A stretch of 6,969 nucleotides of DNA, taken from the NCBI GenBank assembly GCA_913009215.1, contig CAJVXG010000084.1, positions 1 to 6,969 of the forward strand, in the 5' to 3' direction. A program made the position numbers and the translations under genes. The notes below the pieces were generated by a model. That model did no database searches. It was not told the origin of the DNA and was given only the letters and a program-made list of their open reading frames with translations. The DNA comes from an uncultured Gammaproteobacteria bacterium. Its GTDB lineage: Bacteria; Pseudomonadota; Gammaproteobacteria; Acidiferrobacterales; CAJVXG01. Of this stretch, positions 1-6,158 are shown in pieces; within the stretch, counting starts at the first letter, position 1; every line of letters starts with the position of its first letter.

Positions 1-10
1 CACTTTGTTC

Positions 11-43
11 GGGCGCGCGAAAACGCTAATCCGCCCTACGGGT
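11..43. repeat. Possible arm of a dispersed intergenic repeat
   Basis: This GC-rich stretch lies just beyond the end of the minus-strand gene block. It contains GCGCGCGAAAACGCTAATCC followed by GCCCTACGGG. From memory, it resembles a common proteobacterial intergenic repeat in which a 'GTAGGGTGGATTAGCG' arm is paired with an inverted partner. Only one arm is visible here, because the window begins at base 1 and the sequence to its right is AT-richer. No second copy occurs in the window, so the call rests on recalled similarity only. Confidence 0.35.
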
Positions 44-78
44 GTTGGATATACTACGCGTGCTGTATTTGGTTTAGA

Positions 79-465
79 TTAAGCGTCATCCGGACTTGAC
101 AGACATGCTGCCAACGCTTTCTCGTCGATCGGGAAACTTAGTTCTCTGTAGAAAGAATAGTTTGCACGTAACTTGTCGAACTGGTGAGAAAACCCGGACT
201 CATAAAAGACCACTACCCTGGCCTTAGGTATCTTTTGTTCCAGAACCGCCATCAGCGTCTCCAGGCTACTGGTGCGATCGCGAAAGTCGGACTGAAAGTT
301 AAATTCTGCAATTACAACGTCTGGTGTGGTTTTCTTGATAAAGGAAAGCGCCTTGCGTACCGATGTTACGGTCTCGACCCGATATCCCACCGATTCATAG
401 AGTGGCGTAAAATTAGGGTAGCCTCCCAGCTCAATGATGGATAGTAAAATTGGTTGAGATATCAT
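79..465 (-). CDS. Degenerate receiver-like (pseudo-response-regulator) protein
   Basis: This 128-residue protein has the size and alternating strand/helix pattern of a single CheY-like receiver domain and no output domain. The segment PDVVIAEFNF (residues 48-57) sits where receivers carry 'PDLVLLDLNL', so Glu54 takes the place of the phosphorylated aspartate. The N-terminal ILLSIIELGG has no acidic metal-binding pair, and ELSFPID (108-114) stands where a 'KPF' motif with its conserved lysine would be. It is therefore unlikely to be phosphorylated and may act as a protein-interaction module. It starts 13 bases after the uup stop with only a weak ribosome site, so it is probably co-transcribed and coupled with uup. 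The receiver-like fold is inferred from pattern alone, and the role is unknown. Confidence 0.7.
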   Translation of the reverse strand: MISQPILLSIIELGGYPNFTPLYESVGYRVETVTSVRKALSFIKKTTPDVVIAEFNFQSDFRDRTSSLETLMAVLEQKIPKARVVVFYESGFSHQFDKLRANYSFYRELSFPIDEKALAACLSSPDDA

Positions 466-478
466 TGTTTAATCTTGT

Positions 479-2365
479 TTATATTTTTTCTTCCAGTACA
501 TGCCATTCGTTATAGGCTTGCTCCAGCTCCTTATTGATCTCATCCAACCTCTGTGTGGCCTCAGAGATAACATCGCGCTGCTGTTTATAAAACCCCTCCT
601 GGTTGATGGCATCCTGAAGCGTCTTTTGTTCCGTCTCGAGTCCATCAATCAATTTCGGTAGTTCCCGCAGTCGTTGTTTCTGCTTGTACGATAGTTTGGT
701 CGAACTCTTCTTTGGTTTGTTTGTAGCGGGTTTTTTGTTAGTCGATGGTTTATCGGGTTGCTGACTACCCAGTTGTATTGAAGCCACGTTGTCCTGATAA
801 CCGCCAACATATTCCTGTATGACACCATTGTCTCCGAATATCAGCAGGCTGGTAACCACATTATCGAGGAAGGCGCGATCATGGCTAATGAGCAGGATGG
901 TGCCATCGAAGTTGGCAAGCAGTTCTTCAAGCAACTCCAGGGTTTCAACATCCAGGTCATTGGTGGGTTCGTCCAGCACCAGGAGGTTGGCCGGTTGTGT
1001 AAATATACGGGCCAGCATCAGCCGATTGCGTTCTCCACCGGAAAGCGATTTTACCGGGGAGTGTACCCGTTGCGGTGGGAACAGGAAGTCTTTTAGATAG
1101 CCTATGGCATGGCGGTTTTGTCCGTTGATAGAAACATAATCCCGTCCCAGGTTGAGATTTTCCAGAACGGTTTTTTCCATATCAAGTTGCGACCGTTGCT
1201 GGTCATAGTAGGCAACTTTGAGACGGGTACCGGTGCGTATGGCTCCTTTATCCGGCTTCAGTTCTCCGAGCATAATGCGCAGCAGTGTCGTTTTACCGCA
1301 TCCATTGGGCCCGATAATGCCTATACGGTCACCACGCATGATGGTGCTTGAAAAATTATTAATGACGGTGGTGCCGTTAAAGCCATGACTGACACGATCT
1401 AATTCCAGCACCTGTTTGCCGGAGGCATCGCCCAGATTGATCGATATCCTGGCTTTTCCGATTTGTTTACGAACCGCTGATTTTTCTTTGCGCAATTGCA
1501 TCAGGGCGCGTGCGCGACCCTGGTTGCGTTTGCGCCTTGCCTTGATGCCCTGCCGGATCCAGGTTTCTTCCTCGTCGAGCTTTTTATCGGCCTTTCTCAG
1601 TTGCGTTTCCTCGACCTCAAGCTGCTCGGTTTTTTTCTTGTTGTAATGGGCGAGGTTGCCGGGCCATGAGCTCAGCGTGCCGCGATCCAGCTCAATGATG
1701 CGTGTTGTCAAATTTTGTACCAGACTACGGTCGTGCGATATAAAAAGTAAAGCACCCTGGAACCGGATCAGGAATTCTTCCAGCCAGCGGATGGCGGCAA
1801 TGTCCAGGTGATTGGTGGGTTCGTCCAGTAACAGCAGGTCTGGTTCACAGACCAGCGCCTGTGCCAACAGTACCCGTCTTCGCACACCCCCGGAGAGTGT
1901 ACCAACCCTATCGTCAGCATTAAGTTTTAGCCGGTCCAGCACAGTGCTGATACGCTGATGGATCAACCAGCCGTTATTGGTGTCAATAATCTGCTGCAAT
2001 TCAGCGAGACGCTGTATCAGTTTTTTGTCTGTGCTGTGTTTCAGGGAAGCGGCTATACGTTCGTATTCGCCGAGCCATTTACCGATGTTACTGAGTCCCT
2101 CGGCGACAATTTTGTATACCGACTGTCCTGAATCCAGTGCTACATCCTGGACAAGATAGCCGATACGCAGGTTTTGTTTCTGCCAGCGCGTACCGTCATC
2201 GGCCTTGATGTGCTCGGCAATAACGCGTAGCAGGGTGGATTTGCCGGTACCATTACGGCCGATGAGCGCAATACGCTCGCCAGAATCGATCTGCAACTGG
2301 ATATTGTCGAGTAATTTCACATGACCAAAGGCCAGAGAGATATCTTCCAGGGTCAGTATCGGCAT
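479..2365 (-). CDS. uup: ABC-F family ATPase Uup
   Basis: This soluble protein has two ATPase cassettes and no membrane segments. At 628 residues it is close to the E. coli Uup length of about 635. Cassette 1 has Walker A GRNGTGKST (36-44), signature LSGGV (157-161), Walker B LLLLDEPTNHLD (177-188) and His211. Cassette 2 has Walker A GPNGCGKTT (352-360), Gln389, signature LSGGE (441-445), Walker B LLVLDEPTNDLD (461-472) and His495. Between them lies a charged helical linker (about 240-310) with the Uup-typical stretch TWIRQGIKARRKRNQGRARA. A Lys/Pro/Ser-rich tether (about 535-557) leads to a C-terminal coiled coil (about 560-628), which binds DNA in Uup homologues. The family acts on ribosomes and is linked to precise transposon excision and branched-DNA tolerance. 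All catalytic motifs are intact. The ATG lies about 52 bases after the upstream ATPase stop, with no strong Shine-Dalgarno site. Confidence 0.95.
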   Translation of the reverse strand: MPILTLEDISLAFGHVKLLDNIQLQIDSGERIALIGRNGTGKSTLLRVIAEHIKADDGTRWQKQNLRIGYLVQDVALDSGQSVYKIVAEGLSNIGKWLGEYERIAASLKHSTDKKLIQRLAELQQIIDTNNGWLIHQRISTVLDRLKLNADDRVGTLSGGVRRRVLLAQALVCEPDLLLLDEPTNHLDIAAIRWLEEFLIRFQGALLFISHDRSLVQNLTTRIIELDRGTLSSWPGNLAHYNKKKTEQLEVEETQLRKADKKLDEEETWIRQGIKARRKRNQGRARALMQLRKEKSAVRKQIGKARISINLGDASGKQVLELDRVSHGFNGTTVINNFSSTIMRGDRIGIIGPNGCGKTTLLRIMLGELKPDKGAIRTGTRLKVAYYDQQRSQLDMEKTVLENLNLGRDYVSINGQNRHAIGYLKDFLFPPQRVHSPVKSLSGGERNRLMLARIFTQPANLLVLDEPTNDLDVETLELLEELLANFDGTILLISHDRAFLDNVVTSLLIFGDNGVIQEYVGGYQDNVASIQLGSQQPDKPSTNKKPATNKPKKSSTKLSYKQKQRLRELPKLIDGLETEQKTLQDAINQEGFYKQQRDVISEATQRLDEINKELEQAYNEWHVLEEKI

Positions 2366-2417
2366 GTCTTTAGGTTCAATAGAGGATGATGCAACGGCTT
2401 AATCAGGACAGCAGCCA

Positions 2418-3341
2418 TTAGTCCTTGGTGATATCCGACACCTTTTGTGACAGAGATTCACCGCGACTGAATTCACGGTACTGTATGCCGGCCTGGGTCA
2501 GACATTGCAGTATGCTGATCTCAATACCGGCCGCATCGTCTTCGGAGAAATGGATGGTGATGCGATGATCTCCTGAATCGCTGATTTCAATATGATTGAT
2601 AGTATCAATGGTGGTGAGCACTTCCTTTATATTTCCGGGGGCGACCTGCTCCAGTCGTATGCTCAGTATGTTGGTGCGATTGATCAATTGCGCTACTTCT
2701 TCGTAGTGCGTTATCTTGCCTTGCTTCATGATCAGAATGTGTTGGCACAGGTTCTCGATATCATTCAGATTGTGTGAACTGATGATGAAAGTACGTTCTG
2801 TTTTCTGGGTATGGATCAATGCGCGTATGGATTCGGCCGTATTGGGGTCCAGCCCGGACGTGGGCTCATCAAGGATGACCAGTTCCGGCTCGCCTATAAA
2901 TGCCTGGGCAATGGCAACTCGTTTGTACATACCGTGGCTAAGGAACTCCGGGGGTTGCTTGCCAACGTCGGCAAGATTCACCAGCTCCAGTACCCGTTGC
3001 GCTTCTGTGCGACTGGATTTATAGGAGAATCCCTGAAGTTCGGCAAAGGTGCGTAATTGTTGTAACACGGATACGCCTTTGGCCAGTCGCGCGTCCTGTG
3101 GCAGGATGGCAAGCTTGCCGCGCAGTATCGGATCGTTCGGCCTGGTACCGAACACCTCAATAGAGCCGGCACTGGCTTGTATGTAACCGCAAACAATAGA
3201 GAAGAACGTAGTTTTACCGGCACCATTGGGTCCGACCAGGCCAATCGGTAGCCCTGATGCTATATCCAGATTGATCGAATCCAGTACACGTTTGTTGCCA
3301 TAGTCCTTGCTCAGGGACTCTGTTTTTATAATTGATGCCAT
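2418..3341 (-). CDS. ABC transporter ATP-binding protein
   Basis: This is the single-cassette ATPase subunit of an ABC-2 type transporter, 307 residues from the ATG at 3341. It powers the permease encoded immediately upstream. Visible motifs are Walker A GPNGAGKTT (37-45), Q-loop Gln82 in ILPQD, signature LSHGM (134-138) in place of the usual LSGGQ, Walker B LVILDEP (154-160) with catalytic Glu159, D-loop SGLDP (162-166), and switch His190 in SSH. The last 85 or so residues form an additional domain, as in many exporter and drug-resistance ATPases. The ATG is 2 bases after the permease stop. An AAGGA site 9 bases upstream supports it over the upstream in-frame TTG at 3374, which would overlap the permease. 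The substrate cannot be predicted. Confidence 0.92.
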   Translation of the reverse strand: MASIIKTESLSKDYGNKRVLDSINLDIASGLPIGLVGPNGAGKTTFFSIVCGYIQASAGSIEVFGTRPNDPILRGKLAILPQDARLAKGVSVLQQLRTFAELQGFSYKSSRTEAQRVLELVNLADVGKQPPEFLSHGMYKRVAIAQAFIGEPELVILDEPTSGLDPNTAESIRALIHTQKTERTFIISSHNLNDIENLCQHILIMKQGKITHYEEVAQLINRTNILSIRLEQVAPGNIKEVLTTIDTINHIEISDSGDHRITIHFSEDDAAGIEISILQCLTQAGIQYREFSRGESLSQKVSDITKD

Positions 3342-3343
3342 GT

Positions 3344-4171
3344 TCACATATCCTTTTTGATGAAGCGCCACCAACCCAGCAGATAAAAGACGATGGCGTA
3401 GGCCAGCATGGCCAGCAGGGCAAGCGCGATGGTGCTCTCATCCGGGCTGGTCAACCATGGTTTGACGCCACTGGGCAACAGGTAGGAAATATATTCGCTG
3501 ACATTTTTCGATTGCAGTCGCACAATAAATAACATGAACAGGAATCCGAAATAACCACCAATACCCAATAGCAATGATACGGCCACCGATGCCGATACCG
3601 CAGACACCATGGCCATCAAGGAGGTAAAGGCCAGACTATAGAAAACCAGCGTCAACCAGATACGGATGGTGTAAGCGAACAGCCCGGTATTTTGCACCGT
3701 TTCAAGATTACCGCTGACGATGGCGGCAGCAAAGGTGACGATGGTATAGCACAGGATGACCAGACTGGCGGTGCCAATATACCGACCCATGTATAGCTCG
3801 GAACGATTGATGCGTGGTAGCAGAAAACGGATATAGCGATTGCTGACATCACTGGCGGTCTGGTCGCAGGCCGCAATCATGGTAAAGAACGGCAGGGTCG
3901 TGAGCGCCACCAGGAAGTAAACCGATAAATACACAGGATGATCCAGGAACAAATGACGGGCATGTTCCGGATTCATAAACAGGCCGATGAAATTCAGGCC
4001 TCTGAAGCTGGACAGGCTCGACAGATTGGCGTCACTCAGCTTCCACAGGATCCAGAACCAGAAGAGACCAAAAAACACCAGGAACAACAACGCCCGGGCA
4101 CTCCCAAGGGAAGAGGCCAGGTCTTGTCTGGCTATGATGCCCAGTTGTCTGAGACGTATAGAATGTTGCAT
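3344..4171 (-). CDS. ABC-2 type transporter permease
   Basis: This 275-residue inner-membrane protein has six predicted membrane segments, at about 26-45, 80-101, 132-152, 169-191, 193-217 and 247-266. Residues 104-131 (TASDVSNRYIRFLLPRINRS and onward to GRYIG) match the cytoplasmic loop of ABC-2 permeases, where an 'SDE...GTIR.LL..PISR..l..gKy' pattern contacts the ATPase. The basic N-terminus and IKKDM tail suggest that both ends are cytoplasmic. The next gene is the ATPase, 2 bases away, so the two subunits almost certainly form one transporter, probably as a dimer of each. The start is supported by AAAGGGA 7 bases upstream, embedded in the end of the preceding gene. The substrate is unknown. 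Confidence 0.88.
   Translation of the reverse strand: MQHSIRLRQLGIIARQDLASSLGSARALLFLVFFGLFWFWILWKLSDANLSSLSSFRGLNFIGLFMNPEHARHLFLDHPVYLSVYFLVALTTLPFFTMIAACDQTASDVSNRYIRFLLPRINRSELYMGRYIGTASLVILCYTIVTFAAAIVSGNLETVQNTGLFAYTIRIWLTLVFYSLAFTSLMAMVSAVSASVAVSLLLGIGGYFGFLFMLFIVRLQSKNVSEYISYLLPSGVKPWLTSPDESTIALALLAMLAYAIVFYLLGWWRFIKKDM
3351..3355 (-). promoter_or_regulatory. Shine-Dalgarno site deciding the ATPase start
   Basis: AAGGA lies 9 bases before the ATG at 3341, inside the end of the permease gene. It supports this ATG rather than the in-frame TTG at 3374. Confidence 0.7.
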
Positions 4172-4175
4172 TTTT

Positions 4176-4634
4176 TTATCCCTTTGCTATCCGTTGTATT
4201 TGCGTAGCAGCGATAATGGCCAGCACAGAAGCGATGATACCAATCGTATTACTGAATCCGAGCGAGAACAAATAAATCCCGGTTGCTTCGGCAATGAGCC
4301 CGGCACCGGCCGCAAGCATGATGAATATCGCCTGTTTTCTGGAGAACAAAAAAATGGCCGCTATGGTGAGCAGTACTACCGTGACTATCAGGAACAGGCT
4401 GAAAATAAGCAAACCGATTCCGGTAATGGGCAGATTCTTTAGTTTTTGATTCAGGTTGCTGCTGCGTTTATTCTTTTTTACATTGTTTTCTTGCCTGGCT
4501 TCCGAATTATGTGCTTGGCTGATTCTGGCTTCGCCCAGGGCTAAGGTGCCGATACCAATACCAAAATAGCCTATACTGGCAAACAGGTTAAAGAATGCGG
4601 TAACAAGCAGTAATACACCGGCAGCAATACGCAT
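4176..4634 (-). CDS. Four-segment membrane protein of unknown function
   Basis: I do not recognise this 152-residue protein. It has four hydrophobic segments at about 4-33, 69-97, 101-124 and 128-146. A polar, Asn/Lys/Arg-rich stretch (about 35-67, containing NNVKKNKRSSNLNQKLKN) separates the first segment from the other three. TM1 is Gly-rich (FGIGIGTLALG). There is no cleavable signal peptide, enzyme motif or Cys/His cluster. The stop codon lies 4 bases before the permease ATG, and this gene's last codons carry the permease ribosome site, so the two are probably translationally coupled. It could be an accessory membrane subunit of the transporter, which is inference from position only. Confidence 0.75.
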   Translation of the reverse strand: MRIAAGVLLLVTAFFNLFASIGYFGIGIGTLALGEARISQAHNSEARQENNVKKNKRSSNLNQKLKNLPITGIGLLIFSLFLIVTVVLLTIAAIFLFSRKQAIFIMLAAGAGLIAEATGIYLFSLGFSNTIGIIASVLAIIAATQIQRIAKG

Positions 4635-4640
4635 ATCTGT

Positions 4641-4859
4641 CTAGGAACTATTCTCTCGCCAGTCAAAGGCGCAATCAAGGTGGACGTGTACTGCCAGCAG
4701 GCCATCCTTGACCATGGTATTTAATGGTGTGCGGTTCTGCAGCATGCGATTAGGTTTGTTCATCCAGATGGCGCCCCATTCCTCCAGCATAAACAATATC
4801 GACTGGCGATACGGTAATTGCTCTTTTGCAGATAAGTGCTCTATTGCCAGGGGAGACAT
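4641..4859 (-). CDS. Small protein resembling the MbcA/ParS (DUF2384) toxin-binding domain
   Basis: This 72-residue protein carries WMNKPNRMLQNRTPL (about 32-46). It fits the 'WL.tPn..l.grtPl' core of the C-terminal domain in Xre/MbcA/ParS antitoxins, and is followed by a helix (VKDGLLAVHVHLDCAFDW) at the place where that domain ends. In known systems this domain binds a RES-type toxin. Here there is no N-terminal helix-turn-helix and no RES or other toxin gene in the window, so a classical toxin-antitoxin pair is not supported. The start lies 12 bases after the previous stop. The preceding bases read CCTCC rather than a purine-rich ribosome site, so translation probably depends on coupling. 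The stop is 6 bases before the next ATG. The family call is from motif memory. Confidence 0.6.
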   Translation of the reverse strand: MSPLAIEHLSAKEQLPYRQSILFMLEEWGAIWMNKPNRMLQNRTPLNTMVKDGLLAVHVHLDCAFDWRENSS

Positions 4860-4871
4860 GGGAGGTTGTAG

Positions 4872-5171
4872 TTATTTTTCCGGTTCTTCTTGCGGTAGCC
4901 AGCTCTGTAAAGCGCCGATGATTTTCCTGGCCTGGTCGGCGCTGGAAATATTAAATTTGGATTTCTGCTGATATTCGCCATTTCGCTTTTGATATCGACG
5001 AATGCTGTATTTGTCTGGCCCGTAGACTTCTTTTTTTCTGTCCCAGTCCTGGTAACGATAAATAATCGTAGACCAGGCACCCTTGGTCAGAATGATTTTG
5101 TCGAGCTGCTTGGAGACCAGCATACCACCGTCTTCGTAATCAACTGTTAAATCTTCAGCATCGGTTGCCAT
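4872..5171 (-). CDS. Hypothetical protein, possible PC4-like beta4-alpha fold
   Basis: This is a 99-residue cytoplasmic protein with no signal peptide or membrane segment. An acidic N-terminus (about 1-16) is followed by alternating polar and hydrophobic stretches that suggest four strands (about 17-76). Next comes a helix, SADQARKIIGALQSWL (77-92), and an acidic tail. The section SIRRYQKRNGEYQQKSKFNI (56-75) plus the helix loosely resembles the 'IREY..d.dGe..Pg.KGIsL' strand-helix core of PC4/p15 single-strand DNA-binding proteins, but the match is too weak for a firm assignment. The ATG at 5171 is preferred over the in-frame TTG at 5177, because AAAGGG lies 7 bases upstream of the ATG. It begins about 52 bases after the frameshifted gene and leads directly into the antitoxin-like gene. 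Confidence 0.7.
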   Translation of the reverse strand: MATDAEDLTVDYEDGGMLVSKQLDKIILTKGAWSTIIYRYQDWDRKKEVYGPDKYSIRRYQKRNGEYQQKSKFNISSADQARKIIGALQSWLPQEEPEK

Positions 5172-5178
5172 AGTCAAG

Positions 5179-5184
5179 CCCTTT
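5179..5184 (-). promoter_or_regulatory. Shine-Dalgarno site deciding the start of the 99-residue gene
   Basis: AAAGGG lies 7 bases before the ATG at 5171 and only 1 base before the alternative TTG at 5177, so the ATG is the better start. Confidence 0.6.
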
Positions 5185-5320
5185 AATTTAAATATTGATG
5201 AATGATATTGTGATATCGATAGTCTACTGGATTTTACCCTGGTTGGCCCGTTTTACCTGATTCAACCAGCTTTTTGCCACCTGTTTGGCCCACTTGAGGT
5301 CCTTTCCAGAGCGATATTTA

Positions 5321-5671
5321 CTATAATACATAAAGAAAAACCAGTTTTCCTTTGATCAGCGTTGTGGTTGCCGTGATAATCTTTGTCTCTTCCTTTCCCT
5401 GCGTTTTTATTTTTATAAACAGGGCCATGCCGATGGAATATTTGTCTTCATGGAAGATGCCCAGTGGTACCATTTCACCGATTTTTATATCAACACGGGA
5501 GCGTGTAATCTTTTCAATATTACCCTGAACATTCTTAAAATGTTTATTGGCGCTTGCAACCGCTTTCTTTGACAAGGACTCCTGCTGCGAGATCAATACC
5601 TGTTTGAATTTTCTGAAATCGTGTGTGGTGATGTTCTGATACTGTGTTTTGCCGTAACCTTGTACCATCAT
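5321..5671 (-). CDS. Middle piece of the frameshifted secreted protein
   Basis: As it stands, this frame encodes 116 residues from the ATG at 5671, which lies 1 base beyond the TAA of the preceding frame. A helical, Lys/Gln-rich region (HDFRKFKQVLISQQESLSKK, about 18-37) leads to strands containing VDIKIGEMVPLGIFHEDKYS (about 60-79) and a beta hairpin ITATTTLIKGKLVFLYV near the end. The frame stops at TAG 5323-5321, after a terminal Leu that looks out of place. The open sequence beyond it in the next frame continues in the same style. There is no signal peptide of its own and no strong ribosome site. Confidence 0.55.
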   Translation of the reverse strand: MMVQGYGKTQYQNITTHDFRKFKQVLISQQESLSKKAVASANKHFKNVQGNIEKITRSRVDIKIGEMVPLGIFHEDKYSIGMALFIKIKTQGKEETKIITATTTLIKGKLVFLYVL

Positions 5672-5672
5672 A

Positions 5673-5945
5673 TTAACGATCCATTTCTAATTTGCCATTG
5701 CCAATTTTTCTGATGTCGGCGTGGGACAGAAACAGGGCCATGGCTATATTGCCGGGTGGCGTCAGGGTGCGCGCCAGTCTGGCCAGAGTGGGTGAATCTT
5801 CACTGGGATCGGCAAAACCGCTTGGTGCCGGTAATCGAATCACGGCATTGCCCAGAGGTGATACAATTACGGTCCTGGCGGCCTGGGCCGTGGCCGAACC
5901 AAGGACTATTGCGATAATCATCCAGGAATACAGCATACGTTTCAT
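5673..5945 (-). CDS. N-terminal piece of the frameshifted secreted protein
   Basis: As it stands, this frame encodes 90 residues. Residues 1-23 form a classical Sec signal peptide: basic MKR, a hydrophobic core LYSWMIIAIVLGSA, and a probable signal peptidase I site after AQA or AQAA. The mature part is Pro/Leu-rich (IVSPLGNAVIRLPAPSGFAD...TPPGNIAMALFLSHADI) and has no cysteine, so it is not a lipoprotein. The ATG at 5945 is supported by GGAGA 8-12 bases upstream (5954-5958). The TAA stop arises at the first frameshift. I do not recognise the family. Confidence 0.6.
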   Translation of the reverse strand: MKRMLYSWMIIAIVLGSATAQAARTVIVSPLGNAVIRLPAPSGFADPSEDSPTLARLARTLTPPGNIAMALFLSHADIRKIGNGKLEMDR

Positions 5946-6001
5946 TGGTATTGTCTCCGTTTATTAAAAAGTGCCGCTGCCCCAGGCCAGTTTGGCCACG
6001 A

Positions 6002-6030
6002 ATTTTGTTATAGCCGGGTAAATTTGTCAG
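6002..6030 (-). promoter_or_regulatory. Weak sigma70-like promoter candidate for the minus-strand block
   Basis: On the minus strand, CTGACA (6030-6025) matches five of six bases of the -35 consensus. After a 17-base spacer, CAAAAT (6007-6002) matches four of six of the -10. A better -10 string, TATAAC (6013-6008), is only 12 bases from that -35. The position, about 57 bases before the ATG at 5945, is sensible, but the match is weak. Confidence 0.3.
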
Positions 6031-6095
6031 GTATATTGATACATTTATAGTCCAGTATACTTATGATATCTCCTTTATATTCCCGGTGATAATAC

Positions 6096-6109
6096 ATGTG
6101 GCGCCACAT
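6096..6109. promoter_or_regulatory. Perfect 14-bp palindrome, possible operator
   Basis: ATGTGGCGCCACAT equals its own reverse complement. It sits near the centre of the divergent intergenic region, about 150 bases from either start codon. With no loop and no T-tract it is not a terminator. A binding site for a dimeric regulator is possible, and the centre GGCGCC is also a common restriction-site palindrome. Confidence 0.4.
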
Positions 6110-6110
6110 A

Positions 6111-6143
6111 ATTCAGGCTACATTACTGCTGTATTGCCTGAAT
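6111..6143. repeat. Bulged inverted repeat (hairpin)
   Basis: ATTCAGGC (6111-6118) pairs with GCCTGAAT (6136-6143). Inside it TACA (6119-6122) pairs with TGTA (6130-6133), leaving a TT bulge and a seven-base loop. It begins 1 base after the 14-bp palindrome. No U-run follows on either strand, so a rho-independent terminator is unlikely. It may be a regulatory hairpin or a small dispersed repeat. Confidence 0.45.
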
Positions 6144-6158
6144 AATAACCACTGGTCA

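Larger units (their letters stand above)
5224..5945 (-). pseudogene. Secreted protein gene interrupted by two one-base frameshifts
   Basis: Three adjacent reading-frame pieces read naturally as one protein. Removing one A in the TAAT at about 5672-5675 joins ...KLEMDR to Y-MMVQGYG.... Removing one T in GTATTATAG at about 5321-5329 joins ...LVFLYV to YSKYRSGKDLKW.... The second join opens 33 further codons, ending at the TAG 5226-5224. The span is 722 bases, and less 2 it is exactly 240 codons, giving a 239-residue protein with an N-terminal signal peptide. The product family is unknown, and a soluble periplasmic protein is likely. Either the gene is decaying or the two insertions are sequencing errors. 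Two independently functional small genes are less likely, because the C-terminal piece has no start of its own and the middle piece has no good ribosome site. Confidence 0.65.

Noticed and set aside
184..444. Plus-strand open frame opposite the receiver-like gene
   Set aside because: The basic, low-complexity product has no family resemblance, while the minus-strand frame has receiver-like organisation and operon position.
2716..3024. Plus-strand open frame opposite the ABC ATPase
   Set aside because: The minus strand encodes intact Walker and signature motifs here, so the plus frame is a by-product of codon use.
3342..3374. Longer ATPase start at 3374
   Set aside because: The codon is TTG, it would overlap the permease, and a good AAGGA site fits the ATG at 3341.
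3987..4442. Plus-strand open frame of 151 codons
   Set aside because: It lies antisense across the permease and 4TM genes, is rich in Arg/Gln/Asn with no domain pattern, and has no sensible ribosome site. It is a shadow of the minus-strand genes.
4641..4859. Complete toxin-antitoxin module
   Set aside because: No RES or other toxin frame adjoins it, and the DNA-binding half of a typical MbcA/ParS antitoxin is absent.
5665..5680. Ordinary translational coupling of two small genes
   Set aside because: Possible in principle, but the smooth join after removing one base, the matching second break and the exact 240-codon total favour one disrupted gene.
6111..6143. Rho-independent terminator
   Set aside because: The hairpin is not followed by a T-run on either strand, and no gene ends nearby.
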